Assembly: GCA_963756365.1 (NCBI GenBank)
Contig: CAVWNF010000003.1
Span: 496,001 to 560,000, forward strand
Reading direction: 5' to 3'
From: WHTI01 sp963756365
Lineage (GTDB): Bacteria; Actinomycetota; CADDZG01; WHSQ01
DNA: 64,000 nucleotides
How positions within the stretch are numbered: position 1 is the first letter of the stretch; each line of letters opens with the position of its first letter. The notes under the pieces were generated by a model. The model did no database searches. It was not told the origin of the DNA and saw only the letters and a program-made list of their open reading frames with translations. The position numbers and the translations under genes are program-made. Of the stretch, positions 9,885 to 17,492 are shown one piece after another.

Positions 9885-9924
9885 ACGTGGAAGAATCGTT
9901 TTGCACTATTTACAAGGAGGCAAC

Positions 9925-10212
9925 GTGACTAGCGATGGGTCTGTGAAGGTGAAGATCCCTACCGTTTTCAGGCGTTTCACCGATAACCAAGCCGAGGTCC
10001 AGCTGACCCCGGGCACGATCGGCCAACTGATCGACCAGCTCGACCAGCGCTACCCGGGGTTCAAGGGACAGGTGATGAACGACGCGGGCGAGCTGCACCG
10101 CTTCGTGAATGTCTACGTCAATGACGAGGACGCTCGCTATCTGGAGAAGCTCGAGACCAAGGTTGACGAGGGCGACCAGGTCGCGTTGCTGCCGTCCGTC
10201 GCCGGGGGATAG
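9925..10212 (+). CDS. cysO: Sulfur-carrier protein CysO (ThiS/MoaD-like)
   Basis: A small ubiquitin-fold sulfur carrier ending in SVAGG. The terminal Gly-Gly is the site of thiocarboxylation, so the thiocarboxylate donates sulfur to O-phosphoserine on CysM. GTG 9925 is preferred because AAGGAGG (9914-9920) lies 4 nt upstream. A more upstream TTG (9901) would place the ribosome-binding site inside the protein. The product is 95 aa, as expected. It lies between mec and cysM with short gaps. Confidence 0.93.
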   Translation: MTSDGSVKVKIPTVFRRFTDNQAEVQLTPGTIGQLIDQLDQRYPGFKGQVMNDAGELHRFVNVYVNDEDARYLEKLETKVDEGDQVALLPSVAGG

Positions 10213-10221
10213 CCCGGTCCT

Positions 10222-11163
10222 GTGAAGTACAACTCGATCCTGGACCTGATCGGAAACACTCCTTTGGTCCAGGTCAAGTCCCTCACGCCCGTAGACAACG
10301 TGCGCCTCTGGGTCAAGCTGGAGGGTCAGAACCCCACAGGCTCGGTCAAGGACAGGATCGCGCTCGCCCTGATCGAGGACGGCGAGGCGAAGGGTGAACT
10401 GACCCGGGACAAGATCGTTCTCGAGCCCACTTCCGGCAACACTGGGATCGCGATGGCCATGGTCGCCAAACTCCGGGGCTACAGGTTCACAGCCGTCATG
10501 CCGGACAACGCGAGCCACGAGCGGGTCTCGCTCCTCGAGGCGTATGGGGCCGAGATCATCTTCTCGCCGGGGGAGAAGGGTTCGAACGGCGCGGTTGCGA
10601 TGGCCACGGAACTGTCGGCTGACGAGCGCTACTACATGCCGTTCCAGTACGGGAACGAGGCGAACGTCACGGCTCACTACGAAGGAACGGGGCCTGAGAT
10701 CCTGGCGGACCTCCCAGACGTGCGCGCATTCGTTGCGGGACTCGGTACCGGTGGGACACTCACCGGAGTGGGGAGAAGACTGAAGGAGCACGATCCCTCG
10801 ATCAAGGTGTTCGCGGCCGAGCCCCAGTTGGGCGAGATGGTCTACGGGTTGAGATCGCTCGATGACGGTTACGTCCCGCCGATATTCGACCCCGACATCC
10901 TCGACGGCAAGGTCATGGTCAAGGCGCGGGAATCGATCGTCTGGACCAAGGCGCTGCTCCAGCAGGAGGGGATATTCGCCGGGATCTCAGCGGGCGCGGC
11001 GATCTGGGTGGCTCAGCGTGCTGCCGAGCGTCTGGCGAAGGAGGGCGGCGGAGACATCGCCATCCTGCTGGCCGACGGTGGATGGAAGTACCTCTCGACC
11101 GAGGCTTGGACCAAAGAACTCGATGCGGCCGAGGAAAGCGTCGAGGAAGTCCTCTGGTGGTGA
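10222..11163 (+). CDS. cysM: CysO-dependent cysteine synthase (O-phosphoserine sulfhydrylase)
   Basis: A PLP-dependent fold-type II enzyme. The N-terminus reads ILDLIGNTPLVQV, the PLP lysine is in TGSVKDRIA, the substrate loop is EPTSGNTGIAM, and the phosphate-binding loop is GLGTGGTLTG. Length is 313 aa. It belongs with the CysM type that uses O-phosphoserine and thiocarboxylated CysO rather than O-acetylserine and sulfide, judged by its location directly after cysO and its extended C-terminal tail ending VLWW, a feature of the mycobacterial enzyme. The stop overlaps the murI start (GTGA). Confidence 0.93.
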   Translation: MKYNSILDLIGNTPLVQVKSLTPVDNVRLWVKLEGQNPTGSVKDRIALALIEDGEAKGELTRDKIVLEPTSGNTGIAMAMVAKLRGYRFTAVMPDNASHERVSLLEAYGAEIIFSPGEKGSNGAVAMATELSADERYYMPFQYGNEANVTAHYEGTGPEILADLPDVRAFVAGLGTGGTLTGVGRRLKEHDPSIKVFAAEPQLGEMVYGLRSLDDGYVPPIFDPDILDGKVMVKARESIVWTKALLQQEGIFAGISAGAAIWVAQRAAERLAKEGGGDIAILLADGGWKYLSTEAWTKELDAAEESVEEVLWW

Positions 11164-11969
11164 CACCTGGCCGCGGGGCGCCTATCGGCATGTTCGATTC
11201 CGGGCTCGGGGGCCTGACCGTCGCGCGCTCGGTCATCGACCTGCTCCCGCATGAGGACATCATCTACTTCGGCGATACCGAGCGGTGCCCCTACGGCCCC
11301 CGGCCTGCGGATGAGGTCCGCTCATTCGCCCTCGAGATCATGGATCTCCTGATCGCCGACGAGGTCAAGATGCTGGTCGTGGCCTGCAACTCGGCTGCGT
11401 CCACTGCGTTGGATGCTGCACACGAGCGTTTCGACGTACCGATAATCAGCGTGATCGAGCCGGGCGTTCGAGCAGCGATCGCGGCGACGCGAAATCGGAA
11501 GATCGGATTGATCGGCACCCAAGCGACCGTCGATTCAGGCTCGTACGAACGCGCGGTCGCCTCGACACTGGCCAACGTCACGATGGTCCAGCAGGCTTGT
11601 CCTCTATTCGTCGAGTTCGTGGAGCGGGGGGACACGTCCTCAGATGCCGTCATCGACGTGGCTCGTCGTTACCTCCAGCCGCTGATCGACGCGGACGTCG
11701 ATACGGTGATCCTCGGCTGCACGCATTACCCTTTGCTGACCGGAGTGATCCAACTGGTCATGGGGGAGGACGTCGTCTTGATCTCGAGTGCCGAAGCGAC
11801 CGCGGTCGAGGTATTCAGCCGCCTGCGGGCCGATGACCTACTCAACGACCAGGTCGAGTCCGGGTCCCACCGGTTCATCGCATCAGGCGGCGAGGGGACC
11901 TTCGGTGAGTTGGGGCGGAGGTTCCTCGGACCCGAGTTCGGGGCGGTCGAGCATCGCCCCTGGGTCTGA
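11160..11969 (+). CDS. murI: Glutamate racemase
   Basis: It converts L- to D-glutamate for peptidoglycan synthesis. IGMFDSGLGGLTV is the N-terminal signature, and the two catalytic cysteines are in VVACNSAAST and LGCTHYPLL. GTG 11160 overlaps the cysM stop and leaves 10 residues before the signature, whereas a longer upstream start would run deep into cysM. Length is 269 aa. The position after cysM matches Rv1338 in mycobacteria; the rhomboid-like gene Rv1337 found between them there is absent here. Confidence 0.95.
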   Translation: MTPGRGAPIGMFDSGLGGLTVARSVIDLLPHEDIIYFGDTERCPYGPRPADEVRSFALEIMDLLIADEVKMLVVACNSAASTALDAAHERFDVPIISVIEPGVRAAIAATRNRKIGLIGTQATVDSGSYERAVASTLANVTMVQQACPLFVEFVERGDTSSDAVIDVARRYLQPLIDADVDTVILGCTHYPLLTGVIQLVMGEDVVLISSAEATAVEVFSRLRADDLLNDQVESGSHRFIASGGEGTFGELGRRFLGPEFGAVEHRPWV

Positions 11970-11970
11970 C

Positions 11971-12714
11971 GTGGGGCTCTCCATCACCGTTCTCGGCAGC
12001 AGCGGAGTCTTCGCCACCGCGGAGCGGGCGAGCTCCGGGTACCTGGTCGAGGTAGATGACAAGAACCTGTGGGTCGATGCCGGCTCGGGGACTTGGAGAC
12101 ACCTACTCGGTCACATCGACCATCACGATCTTGGTGGGATAGTCCTCACCCATCGCCATCCCGACCACACGAGTGATGTGTGGCAGGCGGTCCACGCGTT
12201 CAAGTACGGAGATGAGAAGCCTCTTGCCCCGATCCCCCTATGGACGACGCAGGAGTGCATCGACGCACTGACCGCGTACTCAGAAGATCTTGGTGTTGCG
12301 TTCGACCTCATTCCGGTTAAAGCCGGTGATGTGATCGACTTCCACGGCGCGTCGGTCGGCTTCTTCGAGATGTCTCACATCCCTGGAACCGTAGGGGTGC
12401 GGATCACGCGCGGAGCAGGGGTGATCGCATATTCGGCGGATGCCGGACCATCCAGCGACATCACGGGTCTCGCCGACGGCGCCTCGATCTTCGTGTGCGA
12501 GGCGACCTACCAGGACGCTCAGGGACGGTGGGAGGGGCATCTCACCGCCGCAGAGGCGGCGCAACTTGCATCAGAAGCAGGCGTGAAACACCTGGTGCTG
12601 ACGCATCTTTCACCTGGGAGCGATCACGAACGTTCATTGGAAGAAGCTCGGGGGGCCTCAACGGGACCAACCGTCGAGCTGGCTTACGACGGCTTGCGCC
12701 TGGAGGTGCAGTGA
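11971..12714 (+). CDS. Metallo-beta-lactamase-fold hydrolase, Rv1339-like (putative cyclic-nucleotide phosphodiesterase family)
   Basis: GTG 11971 lies 1 nt after the murI stop. The metal motif is LTHRHPDHTSD (HxHxDH), with later ligands in FFEMSHIPG, AYSADAGPS and VLTHLSPG. Length is 247 aa. The mycobacterial homologue at the same operon position, Rv1339, has been reported as an atypical cAMP phosphodiesterase. That activity is inferred here only from synteny and fold; tRNase Z-like or other hydrolase activity is possible. Its stop overlaps the rph start (TGATG). Confidence 0.85.
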   Translation: MGLSITVLGSSGVFATAERASSGYLVEVDDKNLWVDAGSGTWRHLLGHIDHHDLGGIVLTHRHPDHTSDVWQAVHAFKYGDEKPLAPIPLWTTQECIDALTAYSEDLGVAFDLIPVKAGDVIDFHGASVGFFEMSHIPGTVGVRITRGAGVIAYSADAGPSSDITGLADGASIFVCEATYQDAQGRWEGHLTAAEAAQLASEAGVKHLVLTHLSPGSDHERSLEEARGASTGPTVELAYDGLRLEVQ

Positions 12715-13448
12715 TGGAGAGATTCGACAAGAGGGTGCCTGATCAGTTGCGAGAAGTATCGATCGAACTCGATGCGATGCCCTACGCCGAGGGTTCGTGT
12801 CTTATCGGGATGGGCGACACGCGTGTCATCTGCACGGCGACGATCGATGATTCGGTGCCGCGGTGGATGAAGGGAAATGGCAAGGGTTGGGTCACGGCCG
12901 AGTACGCGATGCTTCCGCGTTCCTCGCCGGAGCGGATCCAGCGTGAGGTGAACCGTGGTCGCCCCGGCGGCAGAACCCAGGAGATCCAGAGGCTGATCGG
13001 TCGCAGTCTGCGAGCTATCTGCGACATGGAGGCCCTAGGGGAACGGACCGTGTGGCTCGATTGCGACGTGATGCAGGCAGACGGTGGAACCCGGACCGCT
13101 TCGATCACCGGAGCCTTCGTCGCCCTCGCCCAAGCGGTGGCGAAGCTCACCGGGTCCGGGGTGCTGACGACGAACCCGTTGATCGATTCGGTCAGTGCCA
13201 TCAGCGTCGGCATCGTTGCCGGTGCCCCGGTCCTCGACCTGAACTACGCAGAGGACTCGACTGCTGAGGTCGATATGAACGTCGTGATGACCGGCAGCGG
13301 AAAGCTCGTCGAGGTTCAAGGCACCGCGGAGCAGGGGGTGTTCGATCGCTCCCAACTCGACGAACTCCTCGACCTAGCCACTAAAGGCATCGGCGAACTG
13401 ACGATCCTTCAGGAGCAGGCGTTGGGTGCTTCGGATCCGGAGTTTTGA
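12714..13448 (+). CDS. rph: Ribonuclease PH
   Basis: A phosphorolytic 3'-5' exoribonuclease that trims tRNA 3' ends. ATG 12714 overlaps the previous stop, with GAGG (12703-12706) 7 nt upstream. Visible hallmarks are GSCLIGMGDTRVICTAT, GWVTAEYAMLPRSS, the phosphate-binding Arg in GRPGGRTQEIQRLIGRSLR, and CDVMQADGGTRTASITGA. Length 244 aa is normal. It matches the Rv1340 position in the conserved operon. Confidence 0.96.
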   Translation: MERFDKRVPDQLREVSIELDAMPYAEGSCLIGMGDTRVICTATIDDSVPRWMKGNGKGWVTAEYAMLPRSSPERIQREVNRGRPGGRTQEIQRLIGRSLRAICDMEALGERTVWLDCDVMQADGGTRTASITGAFVALAQAVAKLTGSGVLTTNPLIDSVSAISVGIVAGAPVLDLNYAEDSTAEVDMNVVMTGSGKLVEVQGTAEQGVFDRSQLDELLDLATKGIGELTILQEQALGASDPEF

Positions 13449-14668
13449 GAGCGGTTTTCGCATCCCATAACGCTCACAAGGCCGAGCAGGTTGCGGTCCT
13501 CCTTCCCGACGTCGAACTGGTGCCATTGGACGACCTTGTTCCAGGACTAGAGCTTCCCGAGCCGTTCGACACCTTCCTCGAGAACGCTCTCAACAAGGCG
13601 CGTATCGCAGCCGCAGCTACGGGTCTCCCGGCGATCGCCGACGACTCGGGCATCGAGGTAGATGCCCTGGATGGAGCTCCGGGCGTGTTCTCCGCTCGCT
13701 TCGCGGGTCCGGGAGCAACCGATGCCGAGAACAACCTGAAACTCGTCGACGCGCTAAAAGGTGTGCCGGACGACCTCAGGACGTGCCGTTACCGGTGCGT
13801 CGCGGTGCTGGTTACTCCCGAGGGTGATGAACTCGTGGCGGACGGGGCGTGTGAGGGGCGGGTGGTTGATGAGCCTCGGGGCTCACTCGGTTTCGGATAC
13901 GACCCCCACGTGGTCCCTGAAGGAGAGTCCCGCACGATGGGCGAGATCCCACTCGAAGAGAAGCTGGAGTTCAGCCATCGAGGGCGGGCATTCAGGGCAC
14001 TGGTGGGGAAGATCGAGCTTCTGGCCGCATCGAGGCGAAGCGGCGAGTTGCGTGTCCGTCGTGGCATCGACTCGATCACGACCTCGAGCGTCGACGCCGA
14101 TCCGTTCGTTCAGTTCGCTCACTGGCTCGACGAGGCTCTGGCGAATGAAACCGGAGAACCGAATGCGATGACGCTGGCGACCTCATCGAGTTCCGGTGAT
14201 GTTTCCGCGCGCACCGTCCTGCTCAGAGGCTTCGACCGCGGGGGGTTCGAGTTCTTCACGAATCGCAACTCTCGGAAGGGCAAGCAAGTGACGGAGAACC
14301 CGAAAGCCGCTCTCGTGTTCCATTGGGGTGCTCTTCAGCGGCAGGTGACGATCACCGGCACGGTTGTACCTCTGCCGGACGAGGAGTCCGATCGCTACTT
14401 CGCATCACGTCCCCGTGGCCACCAGATCGGTGCGTGGGCTTCGGATCAGAGCGAACGGATCGACGATCGAGCGGCGCTTGAAGAGCGAGTGCGCCATTTC
14501 GAAGCGGAGTTCGGGGATCGAGACGTTCCTCGGCCCTCACATTGGGGCGGTTTCCGTGTGGTGCCCGACAGGATCGAGTTCTGGCAGGGCCGGCCCGACC
14601 GGCTCCACGATCGCTTGCTGTATGTCAGATCAGAAGATGGGTGGAGGATCGAGCGCCTGGCCCCCTAG
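13445..14668 (+). CDS. Fusion: XTP/dITP pyrophosphatase (RdgB/HAM1) plus pyridoxamine 5'-phosphate oxidase (PdxH)
   Basis: TTG 13445 overlaps the rph stop (TTGA). Residues 1 to about 195 are RdgB: AVFASHNAHKAEQ, DDSGIEVDALDGAPGVFSARFAG, GFGYDP and SHRGRAFRAL. This domain removes inosine and xanthosine triphosphates. From about residue 215 to 407 it is PdxH: DPFVQFAHWLDEAL, ARTVLLRGFDRGGFEFFTN, RQVTITGTV, SRPRGHQIGAWASDQSE, PSHWGGFRV and the C-terminal RLHDRLLY..W.IERLAP. PdxH makes pyridoxal 5'-phosphate with FMN. There is no stop between them and no frame change. An internal in-frame TTG at 14048 could also give a separate PdxH. The last 4 nt overlap the convergent gene. Confidence 0.9.
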   Translation: MRAVFASHNAHKAEQVAVLLPDVELVPLDDLVPGLELPEPFDTFLENALNKARIAAAATGLPAIADDSGIEVDALDGAPGVFSARFAGPGATDAENNLKLVDALKGVPDDLRTCRYRCVAVLVTPEGDELVADGACEGRVVDEPRGSLGFGYDPHVVPEGESRTMGEIPLEEKLEFSHRGRAFRALVGKIELLAASRRSGELRVRRGIDSITTSSVDADPFVQFAHWLDEALANETGEPNAMTLATSSSSGDVSARTVLLRGFDRGGFEFFTNRNSRKGKQVTENPKAALVFHWGALQRQVTITGTVVPLPDEESDRYFASRPRGHQIGAWASDQSERIDDRAALEERVRHFEAEFGDRDVPRPSHWGGFRVVPDRIEFWQGRPDRLHDRLLYVRSEDGWRIERLAP

Positions 14669-15456
14669 CCGGCGAAGATCTCGAGTGCATCGTCGTGGAG
14701 CTTTCCGTTCGTGGTTAGACACGAGCCGCCATGCGCGAGCCGAGCGCCATCAAGTTGAGTGATCCGCCCCCCCGCTTCCTCGACGATGGGGACCAGAGCC
14801 GAGTAGTCCCACGTCGAGAGGATCGGTTCCGCCATCATCTCGGCCGCCCCACGCGCGACGAGCATGTGGCCCCAGAAGTCACCGAGTCCGCGACTCCGCG
14901 CGGTGCGGCGCGTCACCTCGATGTAGCTGGCCCCGAGCCCGTGTTCTTCGAACGACTCGTAGCCGGTCGCTACGAACATCCCTTCGGAGAGGCTCGAGAC
15001 CACCGAAACGCCGATCGACTCGCCATTCATCCGCGCGCCCAAACCGCGTGCGGCATCGTAGGTTTCGTGGAGAGCGGGGGCATGGACGGCCCCGGCAACG
15101 AGTTCGCCGTCGATCTCTAGTCCGACGAGTGTCGCCCAGATCGGTACGCCGGCCATGAAGTTATGGGTTCCGTCGATCGGATCGAGTATCCAGGTTGGAC
15201 TTCCTTCATCTGGCTCCCCGCCGTCGGCGGAGGTGAGGCCCTCTTCTTCTCCATGCACGTTGTGAGTGGGGAACCGGACAGCGATCAGTTCTCGCATAGT
15301 TCGCTCGGCGGATTCATCGGCGGCCGTAACCCAGGTTCCGTCGCCCTTGCGCCTGGCGGCGAGTGACTCGGCCCCATAGGCGCGCAGGGCTTCGGTGCCG
15401 CCGACGATGGCGATATGTCTCACATGTTCCAGCATCGTCCCTGGTTCGTCAGTCAC
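14665..15456 (-). CDS. Inositol monophosphatase-family phosphatase, histidinol-phosphatase (HisN)-like
   Basis: The three metal-binding motifs are present: NVHGEEEG, WILDPIDGTHNF and TWDYSALVPIVEEAGG. The HGEEEG/WDYSA pattern fits the histidinol-phosphatase branch used by actinobacteria for histidine biosynthesis, but inositol phosphatase is not excluded. Length is 263 aa. The start is GTG 15456, with TAAGGT 7 nt upstream on the minus strand, a likely leaderless promoter. It is convergent with the RdgB-PdxH gene with overlapping stops. Confidence 0.88.
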   Translation of the reverse strand: MTDEPGTMLEHVRHIAIVGGTEALRAYGAESLAARRKGDGTWVTAADESAERTMRELIAVRFPTHNVHGEEEGLTSADGGEPDEGSPTWILDPIDGTHNFMAGVPIWATLVGLEIDGELVAGAVHAPALHETYDAARGLGARMNGESIGVSVVSSLSEGMFVATGYESFEEHGLGASYIEVTRRTARSRGLGDFWGHMLVARGAAEMMAEPILSTWDYSALVPIVEEAGGRITQLDGARLAHGGSCLTTNGKLHDDALEIFAG

Positions 15457-15611
15457 GTGCTGGACCTTAGCGCGGTGAGCCCGACGGGTAGCGCGAACCG
15501 AGGAGTATGGTGAAAAACAGAGGTTGAAACCACAGCCCCGCCTCGATGGGGCGTGAGACCAGCGCCCTCACTCTTTCCCCTTTGAGAAACTTTATGTCCA
15601 AGAGGGGACCC

Positions 15612-16340
15612 GTGACTGATCAGGCTCCGCTCGATCCTGGTGCCATTGAGGTCCCGGATGCATTGATCCAACTCAGTGGTGTCCTCCTGAACGAGGCCGC
15701 CACCGACTCTCTCCTGGAACTCCTCGTGGTGCTCGCGCGCAGGACCGTAGCCAAGGCTGACGGCGTTGGCGTGACCCTGAAGGAGAACGGCTCGTTCAAA
15801 ACGGCATCTTCCAGCGACCAGGAGGTCGACGAGGTCGACCGTATCCAGTACTACCTGCACGAAGGCCCGTGCGTGAGCAGTCTCGAGTCGGGGGTTGCGA
15901 TCACCACCCCCGATGTTAGGACGGACGATCGGTGGCCAAACTTCGCAGCAGGTGCAGCCGAGCATGGGATCGCCGCGATGCACTCAGAGCCGCTCACGGT
16001 CCGAGGCGAGTCGGTGGGGGCGCTCAATGTCTATTCACTGGCTAGCGGTGCATTCGATGAGAGGTCGATCAAGACCCTTGCGCTCTATGCGAAGCAAGCA
16101 TCCATCGTGCTCAACAATGCCCAGGCCTTCTACTCGGCTGAGGACGCGAACAGGAACCTCAAGGAAGCGCTCGCCACCAGGGACATCATCGGTACCGCGA
16201 AGGGGATCCTCATCGAACGAGAGTCGGTCACCTCGGCAGAGGCCTTCGAGATGCTCACGCGTCTGTCCCAGCATTCCAACACCAAGCTGAGAGATGTCGC
16301 CGCGGAAGTCGTCAGGATGACCGAGAACTCAGCCACCTGA
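15612..16340 (+). CDS. GAF-ANTAR transcription antitermination regulator
   Basis: The GAF domain covers about residues 15-160 (LLELLVVLARRTVAKADGVGV to YYLHEGPCVSSLESG to PLTVRGESVGALNVYS). The C-terminal ANTAR domain (ALATRDIIGTAKGILIERES to TKLRDVAAEVV) binds paired RNA hairpins to control termination. GAF-ANTAR proteins are typical of actinobacteria. I prefer GTG 15612, with GAGGGG 4 nt upstream; ATG 15594 in the same frame has no ribosome-binding site. The GAF signal is unknown. No clear dual-hairpin target is recognised next to it. Confidence 0.9.
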   Translation: MTDQAPLDPGAIEVPDALIQLSGVLLNEAATDSLLELLVVLARRTVAKADGVGVTLKENGSFKTASSSDQEVDEVDRIQYYLHEGPCVSSLESGVAITTPDVRTDDRWPNFAAGAAEHGIAAMHSEPLTVRGESVGALNVYSLASGAFDERSIKTLALYAKQASIVLNNAQAFYSAEDANRNLKEALATRDIIGTAKGILIERESVTSAEAFEMLTRLSQHSNTKLRDVAAEVVRMTENSAT

Positions 16341-16355
16341 TCCGTCTGCCTTTCG

Positions 16356-16439
<84 letters not shown>

Positions 16440-16460
16440 GATGATCATGGTAGTCGTGCG

Positions 16461-17492
16461 GTGAGGGATGAGAGTATCTATAGCGTGACGGGTGGAGGAT
16501 TCGACTACAAGGGCACGCACGATCCGGCTGGCTGGCCTGAAGAGCTCCTCGAGGTCTTCGAGCGGTCGGTCACGTGTTCATTCGCAACCCTCACCCGTGC
16601 TGGGCGCCCCATCACGTGGCCCGTCAATCCCTACCCGGGAGAAGACGGACGGACTATCGATGTCAGTACAGGGATCACCTACCCCTCCAAAGCTGATCGG
16701 GCACGTACCCAGCCGAACGTCGGCCTGACCTTTGCCGACCCCGTCGGAAGCGGCCTCGATAACCCGCCGATCGTTGTGATCAAGGGCGAGGCGACGGTCC
16801 GCGATGCCGATCTTCAGGCAGGCGCCGACAGGTATGCCCGCGTTGCGCTCGAGAAGATGCCCGCCGCGTGGAAGGGAACCCCCCGCGTCCTGATGCGTGC
16901 CCAGCGGTGGTACTGGACGAGGATCTGGGTGCTTGTTACCCCCCTCGAGATGTGGTGGTGGCCAGATGGCCGGATGGTCGGCGAACCCAAGCATTGGAAG
17001 GCTCCGAAGTCGATCTTCGTACCACCGTCCGATCCGCCCCCCACCGGCAAGCCCCTACCCGTGGCGGACGCCCCCGTCGACGTCGAGTCGAGGATCGACG
17101 AGGCTCTTCGCCTGGGACTCCCGGAGTTGAGCGTGGTCGACGTAGACCATCCGGTATCCATCCCCATGGAAGGTGCGCGGCGGGGCCCTGACGGTTTCTA
17201 TCTGCGTCTTCCACCCGATGTTCCGTTCTCGATGGTCGGGGCTGGGTGCCTAACGTTCCACGATCACGCGGAGATCTTCGACGGGCAGAGGAACGCCGTG
17301 TTCCTGGGGCGTGCCGAACCTGCCGGTGACGAGACTCTGTTCCGCGTTGAGCGGGCGTTACCCGACTTCTCGCTCGGCGGATCGCGATTCGAGAGAAGTA
17401 GGTCGTTCTTCGCTCAGAGGAAGAGGTTCTCGTCTCGGCTCAAGCACGAGGTTGAGCGTCGCGGTCAGACGGTGCCTCGGGTCGATCTGTAG
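16461..17492 (+). CDS. Pyridoxamine-5'-phosphate-oxidase-like split-barrel flavoprotein, function unknown
   Basis: The N-terminal half (SVTCSFATLTRAGRPITWPV, YPSKADRARTQPNVGLTF, IVVIKGEATV) is a PPOX/FMN-binding split barrel of the type that uses FMN or F420 in actinobacteria. A proline-rich linker near residue 190 leads to a second, similar C-terminal domain with GCLTFHDHAEIF. Length is 343 aa. The start is uncertain (GTG 16461, or GTG 16482). The 3' end overlaps the convergent helicase gene by 53 nt. No specific substrate can be assigned. Confidence 0.75.
   Translation: MRDESIYSVTGGGFDYKGTHDPAGWPEELLEVFERSVTCSFATLTRAGRPITWPVNPYPGEDGRTIDVSTGITYPSKADRARTQPNVGLTFADPVGSGLDNPPIVVIKGEATVRDADLQAGADRYARVALEKMPAAWKGTPRVLMRAQRWYWTRIWVLVTPLEMWWWPDGRMVGEPKHWKAPKSIFVPPSDPPPTGKPLPVADAPVDVESRIDEALRLGLPELSVVDVDHPVSIPMEGARRGPDGFYLRLPPDVPFSMVGAGCLTFHDHAEIFDGQRNAVFLGRAEPAGDETLFRVERALPDFSLGGSRFERSRSFFAQRKRFSSRLKHEVERRGQTVPRVDL

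Noticed and set aside
9910..10791. Long minus-strand ORF opposite cysO and cysM
   Set aside because: It overlaps two well-supported genes and reads as low-complexity shadow sequence.
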